Assembly: GCF_022347785.1 (NCBI RefSeq)
Contig: NZ_JAKRGA010000002.1
Coordinates: 558,001-622,000 of the forward strand
Origin: Psychrobium sp. MM17-31
GTDB taxonomy: Bacteria; Pseudomonadota; Gammaproteobacteria; Enterobacterales; Psychrobiaceae
Length of the DNA: 64,000 bases
Direction: 5' to 3'
Part shown: positions 28,495-39,326 of the stretch, in pieces
Layout: the number at the start of each line of letters is the position of its first letter
How positions within the stretch are numbered: the stretch's first letter is position 1
The notes under the pieces: generated by a model
The model's database searches: none
Seen by the model: only the letters and a program-made list of their open reading frames with translations
What the model was told of the DNA's origin: nothing
Program-made: the position numbers and the translations under genes

Positions 28495-28757
28495 GTTGTG
28501 TTCCCTGTAGTTTGTTAAAAGCGTCAATAAAATGACAATTGCGCATATGATACGCACTTCAAATAAAATCTCACAGTAATTTTTGCAAAAAAGGTGGCTT
28601 TTTCACAACTTTAATACCAGCTCTGTGCAGTTCAGCAAAGATTCATTTTAAAGTCCTGCTTTACCTGATTTATTGCCCGCTTAACTCTATATTTCAGTCA
28701 TTTATATTAAGGCTACATACAGTTTTGCAAAGATAAGCAGGTAAACTAAACAAGCAT
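28495..28757. other. Intergenic region upstream of mscS
   Basis: AT-rich, with no ORF or RNA gene recognised. With the fba terminator at its right end, the gap to fba is 315 bases. It should hold the mscS promoter; no convincing -35/-10 pair was found by eye. Confidence 0.5.
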
Positions 28758-28783
28758 AAAAAAAGCAGCCTTAGAGGCTGCTT
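28758..28783 (-). terminator. Rho-independent terminator of fba
   Basis: An AAGCAGCC/GGCTGCTT stem with a TTAGA loop (28763-28783) has an A run at 28758-28764, which reads as the U tract on the minus strand. It lies about 27 bases past the fba stop. Confidence 0.88.
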
Positions 28784-28809
28784 CTATTAGCTCATACGAT
28801 AAGGACTGC

Positions 28810-29874
28810 TTAAAGTACTTTCGCGTCTAACTCACCCGTTAGGTAACGCTGGTACATTTGCTCCATTGATAATGGCTTGATCTTACTTGCCATACCAACA
28901 CAACCAAATGCTTCGTAACGATCGATACAGATTTGCTCCATCGCTTTTTGAGCTACAGCAAAGTATTTACGTGGATCAAATTCACTTGGATTTTGCGCTA
29001 AGAAACGGCGGATAGCACCGGTTGACGCTAGACGTAAATCAGTATCGATATTTACTTTACGCACACCAAATTTAATACCCTTCACGATTTCTTCAACTGG
29101 AACACCGTAAGTTTCAGGGATTTCACCGCCAAACTCGTTGATAACAGCTAACCAATCTTGTGGTACTGATGAAGAGCCGTGCATTACTAAGTGGGTGTTA
29201 GGAATGCGTGCCGCAATTTCTTTAATACGGTCAATAGCTAGAATGTCACCAGTAGGTTTACGAGTGAACTTGTAAGCACCGTGTGAGGTACCGATAGCAA
29301 TAGCTAGTGCATCACAGTTGGTTGCTTTAACAAAGCTTGCAGCTTCATCTGGGCTTGTTAACATTTGATCGTGGCTTAAGATACCTTCAGCGCCAACGCC
29401 GTCTTCTTCACCCGCCATACCAGTTTCTAGTGAACCTAGACAACCAATTTCACCTTCAACTGATACACCACACGCATGTGAGAAATCAACCGTACGCTTG
29501 GTTACATCAACGTTGTACTCGTAGCTAGAAGGAGTTTTACCGTCAGCCATTAATGAACCATCCATCATTACTGATGAGAAACCAAGCTGGATAGAACGCT
29601 GACAAACGTCAGGATCTGTACCGTGATCTTGGTGAATACACACAGGAATATGTGGGAATTCTTCGATTGCAGCATTCATTAGCGCTTTAAGAAACGGAGC
29701 ACCGGCGTATTTACGCGCACCAGCAGAAGCTTGCACGATAACTGGGCTGTCAGTTTTGTCAGCCGCTTCCATAATAGCGCGCATTTGCTCTAGGTTATTA
29801 ACGTTAAACGCTGGAATACCATAGTTGTATTCAGCGGCATGATCCAAAAGTTGACGTAGTGAAATTAAAGCCAT
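28810..29874 (-). CDS. fba: Class II fructose-bisphosphate aldolase
   Basis: A 354-residue zinc-dependent aldolase interconverting fructose-1,6-bisphosphate with DHAP and glyceraldehyde-3-phosphate. Zinc-ligand region '[11 protein letters not shown]', '[10 protein letters not shown]', '[13 protein letters not shown]', '[10 protein letters not shown]' and '[10 protein letters not shown]' are all present, as is the C-terminal '[19 protein letters not shown]'. It resembles the long type of class II aldolase used in Calvin-cycle and many proteobacterial operons rather than E. coli FbaA. It is last in the order tkt-epd-pgk-fba. Confidence 0.95.
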   Translation of the reverse strand: MALISLRQLLDHAAEYNYGIPAFNVNNLEQMRAIMEAADKTDSPVIVQASAGARKYAGAPFLKALMNAAIEEFPHIPVCIHQDHGTDPDVCQRSIQLGFSSVMMDGSLMADGKTPSSYEYNVDVTKRTVDFSHACGVSVEGEIGCLGSLETGMAGEEDGVGAEGILSHDQMLTSPDEAASFVKATNCDALAIAIGTSHGAYKFTRKPTGDILAIDRIKEIAARIPNTHLVMHGSSSVPQDWLAVINEFGGEIPETYGVPVEEIVKGIKFGVRKVNIDTDLRLASTGAIRRFLAQNPSEFDPRKYFAVAQKAMEQICIDRYEAFGCVGMASKIKPLSMEQMYQRYLTGELDAKVL

Positions 29875-29918
29875 TGTTTTGTCCTATCACGATTTTAATG
29901 GGCGAAAAATACCCGAAA

Positions 29919-29941
29919 GAGCCAGCAAAATGCACTGGCTC
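29919..29941 (-). terminator. Hairpin between pgk and fba, possible attenuator
   Basis: GAGCCAG pairs with CTGGCTC around a nine-base loop. On the minus strand only a short interrupted U tract follows, so partial termination or an mRNA processing/stability role is as likely as full termination. Confidence 0.4.
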
Positions 29942-29954
29942 AGAAAATTTAAAA

Positions 29955-31133
29955 TTAGTTAGCAGCGCGTTCTTCTAAGATCGCTACTGCCGGAAGTTTT
30001 TTCCCTTCTAAAAACTCCAAAAATGCACCGCCACCAGTGGAGATGTACGATACCTTATCGGCGATATCATATTTATCTACTGCAGCTAGTGTGTCACCGC
30101 CACCAGCAATTGAGAATGCCGAACTGTTAGCGATAGCTTGAGCGATTGCTTTGGTGCCTTCACCAAACTGATCAAACTCAAATACGCCCACAGGACCATT
30201 CCAAACGATGGTGCCTGCATTGTCTAAAATATCACACAATGCCTTAGCTGAATCAGGGCCAATATCAAAAATCATGTCTTCATTGCTAACATCGCGAACT
30301 GATTTCAATGTTGCCTCTGCACTTGGTGAAAATTCGCCCGCAACAACCACATCAGTTGGTACAGGAATATCACCGCCGTTTGCTTGTGCGTTTGCAGTAA
30401 GCTGCTTAGCGTCATCGATTAAATCGGCTTCATACAGTGATTTGCCCACTTCATGACCAGCAGCTGCGATAAAGGTATTAGCGATACCACCACCAACAAC
30501 AAGTTGATCGACCACTTTTGACAAGCTTTCAAGCACTGTTAACTTAGTCGATACTTTAGAGCCACCAACGATAGCCACCATTGGGCGCGCTGGATTATCT
30601 AGCGCCTTACCTAAGGCTTCTAACTCGCCCGCAAGTAGCGGACCAGCACAAGCAACAGGTGCGTATTTAGCCACGCCGTGAGTCGATGCTTGTGCACGAT
30701 GCGCCGTGCCAAAAGCATCCATCACAAACACATCACATAATGCCGCTAGCTTTTGTGCTAGTTCGTCATCGTTTTTCTTTTCGCCTTGGTTAAAGCGCAC
30801 GTTCTCGAAAATCACTAATTCGCCAGCGGCAACGTCAACACCGTCTAGGTAATCGCTAACTAAGCGAACATTAACGTCTAGTGCGTCGTTCAAATAATCA
30901 ACCACAGGTTGCATTGAATATTGTGCGTCAAACTCGCCTTCAGTTGGGCGGCCAAGATGAGACATTACCATCACGCTAGCGTTTTGCTCTAACGCCAATT
31001 TAATGCTAGGTAGTGCCGCACGTAAACGCGCATCAGACGTTACTACGCCATCTTTTACTGGCACGTTTAAATCTTCACGAATTAACACGCGTTTGCCGCT
31101 TAGTGCTAAATCACTCATCTTAATTACAGACAT
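29955..31133 (-). CDS. pgk: Phosphoglycerate kinase
   Basis: A 392-residue two-domain kinase producing ATP from 1,3-bisphosphoglycerate. N-domain substrate segments '[14 protein letters not shown]' and '[12 protein letters not shown]' are present, with '[11 protein letters not shown]' and nucleotide-binding '[12 protein letters not shown]' plus '[14 protein letters not shown]' in the C-domain. The start is the ATG at 31133 (AAGGAAAA upstream); the codon before it is TTG and unnecessary. It lies between epd and fba on the same strand. Confidence 0.97.
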   Translation of the reverse strand: MSVIKMSDLALSGKRVLIREDLNVPVKDGVVTSDARLRAALPSIKLALEQNASVMVMSHLGRPTEGEFDAQYSMQPVVDYLNDALDVNVRLVSDYLDGVDVAAGELVIFENVRFNQGEKKNDDELAQKLAALCDVFVMDAFGTAHRAQASTHGVAKYAPVACAGPLLAGELEALGKALDNPARPMVAIVGGSKVSTKLTVLESLSKVVDQLVVGGGIANTFIAAAGHEVGKSLYEADLIDDAKQLTANAQANGGDIPVPTDVVVAGEFSPSAEATLKSVRDVSNEDMIFDIGPDSAKALCDILDNAGTIVWNGPVGVFEFDQFGEGTKAIAQAIANSSAFSIAGGGDTLAAVDKYDIADKVSYISTGGGAFLEFLEGKKLPAVAILEERAAN

Positions 31134-31202
31134 CAATTTTCCTTTTACTAAACATGCGCCAACTGGCGTCTTTACATTTCATTTATATGGCTTTCGCCAA
31201 AT

Positions 31203-32225
31203 CTAATCTTTTACGCCCATAGCGATGCTGGTATCCAGCATTCGGTTAGCAAAGCCCCATTCATTATCACACCACAAAAGTAGCTTCACTAAATGGCCGT
31301 CACTTACCCGCGTTTGCGTACCGTCGACAATGCTCGAATGAGGATCGTGGTTAAAATCACAGGATACTAACGGTGCTTCGGTGTAATCCAGAACCTCACC
31401 AAGCCCATTACTGGCTTCGGCTTTTAACATGCTGTTGATCGCGTCAATATCAACGCGTTTATCAACGGTGACACTTAAATCCATCGCGGTAACATTCACC
31501 GTTGGCACACGTACAGAAATAGCTTCCATCTTGCCTTTAAGCGCAGGCAAAATACGTTCAACACCAGCGGCGAGCTTGGTATCAACTGGAATAATCGATT
31601 GACTGGCTGCGCGAGTACGGCGCAAGTCACTGTGATAAGCATCGATAACCTGCTGATCGTTCATCGATGAATGAATAGTCGTTATGGTGCCGCCTTTGAT
31701 CTTAAAGTGTTTATCTAAGGCATCGATAACTGGCACCACACAGTTGGTAGTACAAGAACCGTTAGAGACAATCACATCATCATGGGTTAACAGGTGATCG
31801 TTAATGCCAAAAATAACGGTTCTATCAACATCATTAGCGGCTGGCTGGCTAAAAAGTACTTTCTTGGCGCCAGCATCGAGATGCAGCTTGGCATCATTAC
31901 GACTGCTAAACACACCGCTACATTCAAGTACGATGTCTACAGCTAATTCCTGCCACGGCAGATCACTTGGGTTTTCTTGATGAAATAAGCGGATGCGATC
32001 ATCGCTAATCAAAAATTCGTTAGTCGACTCATCTAGTGACACTGGCAATATAAAACGGCCATGCGTACTGTCGTACTTAGTCAGATGTAGCATAGCTTCA
32101 GGCTCGGCTAACTCATTAATGGCAACCACTTCTATTTTTTCAGAATAATTACGCTCGTAAAACGCGCGCAATACACTGCGACCAATACGGCCGTAACCAT
32201 TAATAGCAACTCGTAACTTAGCCAT
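31203..32225 (-). CDS. epd: D-erythrose-4-phosphate dehydrogenase (GAPDH family)
   Basis: A 340-residue NAD-dependent dehydrogenase. The start at 32225 gives '[19 protein letters not shown]' and is preceded by AGGAGT. The catalytic Cys is in '[17 protein letters not shown]' and the catalytic His in '[16 protein letters not shown]'. The '[17 protein letters not shown]' segment and '[13 protein letters not shown]' match Epd rather than GapA. Epd oxidises erythrose-4-phosphate to 4-phosphoerythronate for pyridoxal phosphate synthesis, and may have some GAPDH activity. It lies in tkt-epd-pgk-fba, where tkt makes its substrate. Confidence 0.92.
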   Translation of the reverse strand: MAKLRVAINGYGRIGRSVLRAFYERNYSEKIEVVAINELAEPEAMLHLTKYDSTHGRFILPVSLDESTNEFLISDDRIRLFHQENPSDLPWQELAVDIVLECSGVFSSRNDAKLHLDAGAKKVLFSQPAANDVDRTVIFGINDHLLTHDDVIVSNGSCTTNCVVPVIDALDKHFKIKGGTITTIHSSMNDQQVIDAYHSDLRRTRAASQSIIPVDTKLAAGVERILPALKGKMEAISVRVPTVNVTAMDLSVTVDKRVDIDAINSMLKAEASNGLGEVLDYTEAPLVSCDFNHDPHSSIVDGTQTRVSDGHLVKLLLWCDNEWGFANRMLDTSIAMGVKD

Positions 32226-32321
32226 TCGACTCCTAAATACTTTCGGATTAATCTTTCTTTTATAGACTCTCAACCATTCCAACTTGACACTCATGCCAAC
32301 TTTTAAGAGCCCATAAAAGAA

Positions 32322-32343
32322 AGGGTCGCTCTATGGCGACCCT
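32322..32343 (-). terminator. Terminator after tkt
   Basis: AGGGTCGC/GCGACCCT stem with a six-base loop; on the minus strand it is followed by a T-rich stretch. It lies between the tkt stop and the epd start, so epd-pgk may have its own promoter. Confidence 0.75.
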
Positions 32344-32352
32344 AAACATCAA

Positions 32353-34347
32353 TTACAAAATCGATTTTGCAGTGCTTACTACGTTGTCGACAGTGAAGCC
32401 GAAGTGTTTGAACAACTCGCCTGCTGGTGCTGACTCACCGAAGGTGCTCATGCCAACAATCTTGCCGTTTAAGCCAACGTACTTGTACCAGAAATCGGCA
32501 CTTGCTGCTTCAACAGCTACGCGTGCTGTTACTGCACTTGGTAATACCGCTTCTTTATATGCCGCATCTTGCGCATCAAATACGTCTGTAGAAGGCATAG
32601 ATACAACGCGAACTTTTACGCCATCTTGTGCAAGTACAGCTGCTGACTCAACCGCTAGTGCTACTTCTGAGCCTGTTGCGATTAAGATAAGCTGTGGCTG
32701 ACCGTCGCAATCAACTAGTGTGTAACCACCACGTGCAGCGTCTTTAAGTTGCTGCTCGTCACGCGCTTGACCCGGAAGGTTTTGACGCGAGAAGATTAAC
32801 GATGTTGGGCCATCAGTACGCTCTACCGCATGACGCCATGCGATTGCCGACTCAACCTCGTCACATGGACGCCATGTTGACATATTTGGCGTTAAACGTA
32901 ATGACGCCATTTGCTCAACAGGTTGATGCGTTGGGCCATCTTCACCTAGACCGATAGAATCGTGGGTGTAAACAAAGATTGCTGGTTGATGCATTAATGC
33001 CGCCATACGCAATGCGTTGCGTGCGTATTCCATAAACATTAGGAACGTTGCGCCGTAAGCTTTAAAGCCACCGTGCAGTACTAAACCATTCATGATGGCT
33101 GACATACCGAACTCACGTACACCGTAGTGCAGGTAGTTACCGCTTGCATCTTCCGCCGTAATAGCTTTCGAGTCTGACCACATAGTGAGGTTAGACGGTG
33201 CTAAGTCCGCACTACCGCCGATCATTTCTGGCAATAAAGGACCAAATTTGTTTAGGGTGTTTTGCGACGCTTTACGTGATGCGATGTTACCTTGATTAGC
33301 TTGTAAATCGCTAATGTAAGCATCGATAGTTTCGTTCCAGTTATCAGGTAACTCACCAGATAGACGACGTTGTAATTCCTTAGCAAGCTCAGGATAAGCC
33401 GCTTCGTACGCTGCAAACTTATCGTTCCAAGACGCTTCTTGTGCACTGCCTTGCTCGCGGTTGTTCCAAGCATCAGCAACATCCGCTGGAATTTCAAATG
33501 GCGCGTGTGGCCAGTTTAAGAATTCGCGTGCCGCAGCAATTTCATCGTTACCTAGTGGCGCGCCGTGACAATCGTGGCTGCCGCCTTTGTTTGGTGAACC
33601 GTAACCGATAGTTGTTTTACAACAAATCATCGTTGGACGTTTAGTTTCCGCTTTAGCCGCTTCGATAGCTGCGCTAATTTGCGCACTGTCGTGACCATCT
33701 ACATCAGCGATTACGTGCCAGCCGTAAGACTCAAAACGCTTAACAGTATCGTCGGTGAACCAACCTTCTACTTCACCGTCGATTGAAATACCGTTGTCAT
33801 CCCAGAATGCTACTAGTTTGCCAAGACCCAAAGTACCAGCAAGTGAACAAGCTTCATGAGAGATACCTTCCATCAAACAACCATCGCCTAAGAAAGCGTA
33901 GGTGAAGTGATCAACAACATCGTGACCTTCGCGGTTAAACTGTGCTGCTAATGTTTTCTCAGCAATCGCCATACCTACCGCGTTAGTGATACCTTGGCCT
34001 AGTGGACCAGTGGTTGTTTCAACGCCTGGTGCGTAACCGTATTCTGGGTGACCTGGTGTCTTAGAACCCATTTGACGGAAGTTCTTTAATTCTTCGATTG
34101 GTAAATCGTAACCAGCGAGGTGTAATAGAGAATAAAGCAGCATAGAACCGTGGCCGTTTGATAGCACAAAGCGGTCGCGATCAGCCCAGTTTGGGTTTGC
34201 TGGGTTGTGCTTTAAGAAATCACGCCATAGAACTTCGGCAATATCAGCCATTCCCATAGGTGCTCCCGGATGACCAGAATTGGCCTGCTGGACAGCATCC
34301 ATACTTAAAGCGCGAATAGCATTTGCTAATTCCTTACGTGACGTCAT
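32353..34347 (-). CDS. tkt: Transketolase
   Basis: A 664-residue thiamine-diphosphate enzyme of the pentose-phosphate pathway (E. coli TktA 663). Signature segments are '[14 protein letters not shown]', '[19 protein letters not shown]', the ThDP/Mg motif '[18 protein letters not shown]...[10 protein letters not shown]' and '[18 protein letters not shown]'. The ATG at 34347 is preceded by AGGAGT; an in-frame ATG five codons upstream is less likely. It provides erythrose-4-phosphate, the substrate of the downstream epd product. Confidence 0.97.
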   Translation of the reverse strand: MTSRKELANAIRALSMDAVQQANSGHPGAPMGMADIAEVLWRDFLKHNPANPNWADRDRFVLSNGHGSMLLYSLLHLAGYDLPIEELKNFRQMGSKTPGHPEYGYAPGVETTTGPLGQGITNAVGMAIAEKTLAAQFNREGHDVVDHFTYAFLGDGCLMEGISHEACSLAGTLGLGKLVAFWDDNGISIDGEVEGWFTDDTVKRFESYGWHVIADVDGHDSAQISAAIEAAKAETKRPTMICCKTTIGYGSPNKGGSHDCHGAPLGNDEIAAAREFLNWPHAPFEIPADVADAWNNREQGSAQEASWNDKFAAYEAAYPELAKELQRRLSGELPDNWNETIDAYISDLQANQGNIASRKASQNTLNKFGPLLPEMIGGSADLAPSNLTMWSDSKAITAEDASGNYLHYGVREFGMSAIMNGLVLHGGFKAYGATFLMFMEYARNALRMAALMHQPAIFVYTHDSIGLGEDGPTHQPVEQMASLRLTPNMSTWRPCDEVESAIAWRHAVERTDGPTSLIFSRQNLPGQARDEQQLKDAARGGYTLVDCDGQPQLILIATGSEVALAVESAAVLAQDGVKVRVVSMPSTDVFDAQDAAYKEAVLPSAVTARVAVEAASADFWYKYVGLNGKIVGMSTFGESAPAGELFKHFGFTVDNVVSTAKSIL

Positions 34348-34610
34348 ATTGACTCCTGACAACTAAATAAATGAAATGTTTTTAGGCCGCACATTGTCCA
34401 TGAAAACACCTACTTTTACAATGGTGAAGCTCAGGTATTATGCGGAAAGTTACAGCTTTTTTACATTTACCGTAATGTAGTAAATTACCAACAAAAATAT
34501 CGATTGATTAGCGTTGTTTAAGCACAATATTTTTGACTTTTTTCCACTGGTTAAATACGTCATGGAAAAGTACACTTCATCCTTATACGTTATCAACGAA
34601 CAAGTCTTTT

Positions 34611-35003
34611 ATGACAGTAGAGCCATCAAGAAAACTCCTAGACACATTTATATCACTGCTTCGCAGTGCCTTTATCATTCTTGCTTTTTTACTGATTGGT
34701 AAATGGATTACGTATCTCATCGCTTGGTCAATTCCCGGCAGTGTCATTGGTTTGATTTTACTCTTTATTGCACTGTCGGTCCGCGTGATTCCGCTTAGTT
34801 GGGTTAAGCCCACCGGCGACTTATTACTCGGCTACATGACACTGTTTTTTGTCCCAGTCGGCGTCGCGTTATTAAATTACAGTGATTTGTTATCGCAATA
34901 TTGGTTAGCCATTTTGTTGAGCAGTATTGTGAGCACTATGGTGGTGTTATTGATAGTAGGCCTTTGTTACCAAAAGCTAATCAAGGATTCATCACATGAT
35001 TGA
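34611..35003 (+). CDS. CidA/LrgA-family membrane protein
   Basis: About 130 residues from the ATG at 34611, the normal length for the family. There are four hydrophobic segments, with the family core 'SIPGSVIGLILLF' and 'LLGYMTLFFVPVGVALLNY'. CidA/LrgA proteins are holin-like inner-membrane proteins partnered with LrgB/CidB and linked to pyruvate or solute transport and murein hydrolase control. A longer frame from 34533 exists but lacks support. The stop overlaps the LrgB-family start by eight bases, so the two are translationally coupled. Confidence 0.85.
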   Translation: MTVEPSRKLLDTFISLLRSAFIILAFLLIGKWITYLIAWSIPGSVIGLILLFIALSVRVIPLSWVKPTGDLLLGYMTLFFVPVGVALLNYSDLLSQYWLAILLSSIVSTMVVLLIVGLCYQKLIKDSSHD

Positions 35004-35682
35004 ACTGGTTTTATATAGCTTGCTCACTGTTATTACTTTTCTATTCTTAAAAAGATTATTAGCGAGATTTTCACATCCCATAGCCAATCCATTGTTGTGG
35101 AGCATAGTGCTACTCATCCCAGTATTTTTATTTACACCGCTTGATGCTAAAGCCTATCAGAGCGCTAATCACTGGCTAATAAAACTGTTAGAGCCAGCCG
35201 TTGTTGCACTCGCTATCCCCTTGTTCGTACAACTACAGCATGTAAAAAAGCAGCTTTTACCGATAATAATATGTTGTCTAGGCGGCTCAATTTTAGCGTC
35301 GGCCTCAGGCTTGTTGCTAGCTAGGCTGATCAGCAATGATGAAATCTTGCTAATGTCGTTATTACCCAAATCAATCACCTCGCCAATTGCAATGGAAATT
35401 AGCCAGCAATTTGGTGGCCTACCGCCATTAGCTGCCGGCGTGGTCATTATCGTCGGGCTAATTGGCGCGGTATTTGGTCCTGTTTTAATGAAGCTTGTTG
35501 GTATAACTCACCCACAGGCCCAAGGATTAGCAATGGGGACCAGTGCGCATGCAATCGGTACAGCAGCGGCCCTTAACCTTGGTGAACAGCAAGGAGCCTT
35601 TAGCTCTATCGCCCTTGTACTGTGTGGTATCTTCACCGCTATCTTTGCACCACTATTGGCATGGTTAATAATGTTGATTTAA
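34996..35682 (+). CDS. LrgB/CidB-family membrane protein
   Basis: A 228-residue polytopic inner-membrane protein with about six to seven hydrophobic segments. The family motifs 'LLPKSITSPIAMEISQQFGG' and 'GTSAHAIGTAAAL' are clear. It works together with the CidA/LrgA protein encoded just upstream (8-base overlap). The pair may export or import small metabolites such as pyruvate, or modulate autolysis; the sequence does not decide. Confidence 0.9.
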   Translation: MIELVLYSLLTVITFLFLKRLLARFSHPIANPLLWSIVLLIPVFLFTPLDAKAYQSANHWLIKLLEPAVVALAIPLFVQLQHVKKQLLPIIICCLGGSILASASGLLLARLISNDEILLMSLLPKSITSPIAMEISQQFGGLPPLAAGVVIIVGLIGAVFGPVLMKLVGITHPQAQGLAMGTSAHAIGTAAALNLGEQQGAFSSIALVLCGIFTAIFAPLLAWLIMLI

Positions 35683-35736
35683 GAGGGCGTTACTCGCTAC
35701 ACTCTGGCGCAATAAAATAATAAATGAGAAACTCTT

Positions 35737-37533
35737 ATGAACGAAAAGTTTATGAACAAAAAGCTTGTCGCCAGCACTATCGCTATCGCACTTGGTAGTA
35801 TCACCTTAACCGCCTGTCAATCGCCAGCTGTTGAAACGGCAGCTCCAATCGCCAAAATAAATGCCGAACAACAAGCGAAAGTATTTTCAGCTCAATTTAT
35901 CGATTCGCTATGGAAACTATCACCCACTTGGGCATTGTATAGCGGTTACACCAAATACGCTGGCGAGTTAGTTATTCCAAATGACGCGTCGCGTAAGCAA
36001 TCATTAGATTTCGTAAACACGCAACGTAAAATGCTCGACGCAATTGATACTAAGAGCGTGTCACCTAGCATGCGCATCGATTTAGCGCTAATTGCCAACA
36101 CATTAGATTCAATTGAGTGGGACATCACGACCTTTAAATCATGGCAATGGCAGCCGACACAATACAATGTCGCTGGCGGCTTCGCGCAAATTATTAATGG
36201 TAGTTACGCACCGTTAGATGAGCGTTTAGATTCAGTATTAGAACGCCTTACCTCAGTACCACAATATTACGCAGCAGCTCGCGCTAATATCGACAATCCG
36301 ACCTTAGAGCACACTAAGTTAGCCATTATGCAAAACAAAGGCGCATTAGGAATTTTCTCTGATGATTTAATCGAAAAAGCCAATAACTCTTCAATGACTG
36401 ATGATGAGAAAGCACTATTTGCAGCCCGCACACTAGAAGCACGCCAAGCGGTAATGAGCCACATTGATTGGCTAGAAAACCTTAAAACTGATTTAGAAAA
36501 GAATGGCGCTCGTAGCTTCCGCATTGGCAGCGAGTTATACGAGCAAAAATTTGCGTTAGATATTCAATCTGATTTGTCTGCTAAGCAGCTTTATAACAAA
36601 GCGCTAGCCGATAAGCAAACCGTGTTAGGTGAGATGGCTAAAATCGCCGATAAGCTTTGGCCTAAGTATTTCGCAAATACTGCCAAACCAAATAACAAGC
36701 AGGCGATGATTAGCCAGCTGATCGAAAAACTATCGGTTAAGCACGTCAAACGCGAGAACTTCGTTGAAGAAATCCGTCAGCAAATTCCAGCGCTTGAAGC
36801 CTTTGTAATGGAAAAGAACCTGATCACGCTGGATAAAGAAAAGCCTTTAGTAGTGCGTGAAACGCCAGAATATATGCGCGGTTTTGCCGGTGCATCAATT
36901 AGTGCCCCAGGCCCTTATGATAAGAAAGCCAATACTTACTACAACGTAACACCGCTCGATAACATGACTGATGAGCAAGCTGAAAGCTATCTGCGCGAAT
37001 ACAATCACTGGGTGTTACAGGTGCTTAATATTCACGAAGCTGTACCGGGACACTACACTCAGCTTGTGTATTCAAACATGGCACCAAGCTTGGTCAAAAG
37101 TCTGTTTGGCAATGGCGCAATGATCGAAGGTTGGGCGGTTTATACAGAGCGCATGATGCTTGAGGAAGGTTACGGTGATTTCGAACCTGAACTGTGGCTA
37201 ATGTACTACAAGTGGAACCTACGCGTAATCACCAACACAATTCTAGATTACGAAATCCACAACAAAGGCATCAACAAAGAGCAAGGTTTGTCATTAATGA
37301 TGGATGGCGCCTTCCAACAACGCGCCGAAGCAGAAGGCAAATGGCATCGCGCCACAGTATCGCAAGTACAGCTAACCAGCTACTACTCAGGCTACCGCGA
37401 TATCTACGACTTCCGCGATGAATACAAACAAATGAAAGGCGACGGATACAACGTCAAAGCCTTTCACGACAAATTCCTAAGCTACGGCAGCGCACCAGTG
37501 AAATTTGTGCGTGAATTGATGATGGAGAAGTAA
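35737..37533 (+). CDS. DUF885-family lipoprotein, putative metallopeptidase
   Basis: A 598-residue protein with a lipoprotein signal (LTAC, Cys27), so it is probably attached to the outer membrane facing the periplasm. The DUF885 zinc motif HEAVPGH lies at residues 433-439, followed by 'EGWAVYTERMMLEEG' with the probable third ligand Glu. 'SYYSGYRDIYDFRDEY' is another family landmark near the C-terminus. DUF885 proteins are predicted gluzincin-like peptidases of unknown substrate. Met6 at 35752 is an alternative start. It is convergent with pgi across a strong terminator. Confidence 0.88.
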   Translation: MNEKFMNKKLVASTIAIALGSITLTACQSPAVETAAPIAKINAEQQAKVFSAQFIDSLWKLSPTWALYSGYTKYAGELVIPNDASRKQSLDFVNTQRKMLDAIDTKSVSPSMRIDLALIANTLDSIEWDITTFKSWQWQPTQYNVAGGFAQIINGSYAPLDERLDSVLERLTSVPQYYAAARANIDNPTLEHTKLAIMQNKGALGIFSDDLIEKANNSSMTDDEKALFAARTLEARQAVMSHIDWLENLKTDLEKNGARSFRIGSELYEQKFALDIQSDLSAKQLYNKALADKQTVLGEMAKIADKLWPKYFANTAKPNNKQAMISQLIEKLSVKHVKRENFVEEIRQQIPALEAFVMEKNLITLDKEKPLVVRETPEYMRGFAGASISAPGPYDKKANTYYNVTPLDNMTDEQAESYLREYNHWVLQVLNIHEAVPGHYTQLVYSNMAPSLVKSLFGNGAMIEGWAVYTERMMLEEGYGDFEPELWLMYYKWNLRVITNTILDYEIHNKGINKEQGLSLMMDGAFQQRAEAEGKWHRATVSQVQLTSYYSGYRDIYDFRDEYKQMKGDGYNVKAFHDKFLSYGSAPVKFVRELMMEK

Positions 37534-37550
37534 TTACTTTTCCAAACGAA

Positions 37551-37586
37551 AAAAGGGGTTGTCATAGTGTTATGACAACCCCTTTT
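37551..37586. terminator. Bidirectional terminator between the DUF885 gene and pgi
   Basis: A perfect 16-bp stem AAAAGGGGTTGTCATA / TATGACAACCCCTTTT with a GTGT loop has A/T runs on both sides. The flanking genes are convergent. Confidence 0.95.
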
Positions 37587-37617
37587 TATTTAAATCTACG
37601 CTTGAAAAGTATTTAGA

Positions 37618-39225
37618 TTAGCTCTTTGTGTTTAGAGCTTTATATTTGGCTAAGAGTCCTTGAGTTGAAGCACTAAAATCAATCGAGCTAGCCTCACCAT
37701 TCATACTCGCAATCACATCCTTACCAATCTGCTTGCCAAGCTCAACGCCCCATTGATCAAAAGGGTTAATATCCCACATCACACCCTGAACGAATATCTT
37801 GTGCTCATAGAGCGCCATTAAACTTCCCATTGCTTGTGGTGTTAATTTGTCCATGGTAACGGTGACACTCGGCGAGTTGCCCGGCATCACTTTATGCGGT
37901 GCTAAGCGCTTTACCTCTTCTTCGGGTAAACCTTGCGTTCGAAGCTGCTCAGCAACCTCTTCTAAACTAATGCCACGCATCAAAGCTTCACTTTGCGCCA
38001 AACAATTAGCTACCATAGTTTTATGATGCTCTTCATGACCGTGATGAGGCGTCAATGGCAAAATAAACTCACTAGGAATCGGTTCTTGTCCTTGGTGCAT
38101 CATCTGCATAAAAGCATGCTGGCTATTTGTCCCCTCTTGACCAAACACCATAGGCGCCGTCGCCAGCTCCACCAACTCACCTTGATGATTAACGCGCTTG
38201 CCATTACTTTCCATATCCAATTGCTGAAGATAACCAGGAAAATCACGTAATGCGTGATCATAAGGTAATACCGCAAGACCTGAATAGCCTAAAAAGCTTC
38301 TATTCCAGACACCTAGGAGCCCAAGAATAACAGGCATATTATTTTCAAGTGGCGCTGTCTGGAAGTGCTTATCCATTTCATAAGCACCTTCTTTGAGCGC
38401 TAGATAATTATTCATACCAATGGCACAGGCTAGCGGAAAACCTACAGCCGACCATAGTGAAAAACGGCCTCCGACCCAATCCCACATTGGCAAGATATTT
38501 TCTTGCGAAACACCAAACTCAATCGCTTTGTCAGTCGCACTAGTCACAGCAATCAGATGCCTACTTAGTTGCGCTAAAGAGCAGCCACCATCAAGCAACC
38601 ACTGCTTAAAGAAGTTAGCATTCAGTAATGTTTCTTGTGTGGTAAATGTTTTAGAGATCACAACAACTAAAGTCGTTGCAGGCTCAAGTAACGCTATTTT
38701 TTCTTCGATCGCGCCGCCGTCAACATTAGCCACATAATGAACTTTGACTGCACCACTAGAGTAAGGCTTAAGTGCTTGCGCACAAATTTTAGGACCGTAA
38801 TAAGACCCACCAATACCGATAGCAACAATATCTTTGATTGGCTGCCGACTAAAACCAAGTCTTTTTCTACTGGTAATCTCCCCCACCAACGTAGACATTT
38901 TTTGCTCGGTAATAATGACCTCATCTGCTAATTCAGTGCCAAGCACTTCTTTCTTGCGTTCATCAGACGCACGTAAAACACTATGCAAAACGCTACGCTT
39001 TTCGGTGTGGTTAATTACTTCACCTAAAAACATCGCATCGCGCTTTTGCTCAAAGTTTAACTCTCGAGCCCAAGCAAATAATGTATCCAGTACCGCGTCA
39101 GAAACACTCTGCTTCGAATAATCTAATTCCAGTGATGAGCCAGCAACGGTTCTGGATATATTATTGTCAATGAAGTGCTGTTTTTGTTCTTGAGACAAAT
39201 GATTAAGTTTTGTATTTAATTCCAT
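37618..39225 (-). CDS. pgi: Glucose-6-phosphate isomerase
   Basis: About 535 residues from the ATG at 39225. Sugar isomerase motifs include 'AIGIGGSYYGPKI', 'SKTFTTQETLLNA', 'WDWVGGRFSLWSAVG', 'FGQEGTNSQHAFMQMMHQG' and the C-terminal 'DQWGVELGKQIG'. It interconverts glucose-6-P and fructose-6-P, feeding both GalU and ManB/ManC in the adjacent polysaccharide locus. The N-terminus is ~13 residues shorter than in E. coli. In-frame codons upstream to 39288 show no family similarity; the ribosome-binding site at 39225 is weak, so the start is not certain. A terminator separates it from galU. Confidence 0.93.
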   Translation of the reverse strand: MELNTKLNHLSQEQKQHFIDNNISRTVAGSSLELDYSKQSVSDAVLDTLFAWARELNFEQKRDAMFLGEVINHTEKRSVLHSVLRASDERKKEVLGTELADEVIITEQKMSTLVGEITSRKRLGFSRQPIKDIVAIGIGGSYYGPKICAQALKPYSSGAVKVHYVANVDGGAIEEKIALLEPATTLVVVISKTFTTQETLLNANFFKQWLLDGGCSLAQLSRHLIAVTSATDKAIEFGVSQENILPMWDWVGGRFSLWSAVGFPLACAIGMNNYLALKEGAYEMDKHFQTAPLENNMPVILGLLGVWNRSFLGYSGLAVLPYDHALRDFPGYLQQLDMESNGKRVNHQGELVELATAPMVFGQEGTNSQHAFMQMMHQGQEPIPSEFILPLTPHHGHEEHHKTMVANCLAQSEALMRGISLEEVAEQLRTQGLPEEEVKRLAPHKVMPGNSPSVTVTMDKLTPQAMGSLMALYEHKIFVQGVMWDINPFDQWGVELGKQIGKDVIASMNGEASSIDFSASTQGLLAKYKALNTKS

Positions 39226-39284
39226 TCTGTTTTCTACATCAGTTCTTTGCCACCCATGGCGCCACCGTATACCGTTCATCCTGA

Positions 39285-39315
39285 ACATAAAAAAATAGCG
39301 GCTAGCGCCGCTATT
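39285..39315 (-). terminator. Terminator at the end of the polysaccharide locus (after galU)
   Basis: AATAGCGGC pairs with GCCGCTATT around a TAGC loop (39294-39315). An A run at 39288-39295 reads as the U tract on the minus strand. It marks the end of the galU transcript before pgi. Confidence 0.88.
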
Positions 39316-39326
39316 AACAATTTTAG

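Noticed and set aside
32226-32294. N-terminal extension of Epd to an upstream in-frame start
   Set aside because: AGGAGT and the conserved first residues place the start at 32225; the extension has no family similarity.
34514-34702. Short plus-strand ORF before the CidA/LrgA gene
   Set aside because: It overlaps the better-supported CidA/LrgA frame and lacks a ribosome-binding site.
39226-39288. N-terminal extension of Pgi to 39288
   Set aside because: The added residues (many Arg/Trp) do not resemble any Pgi N-terminus and reach into the galU terminator.
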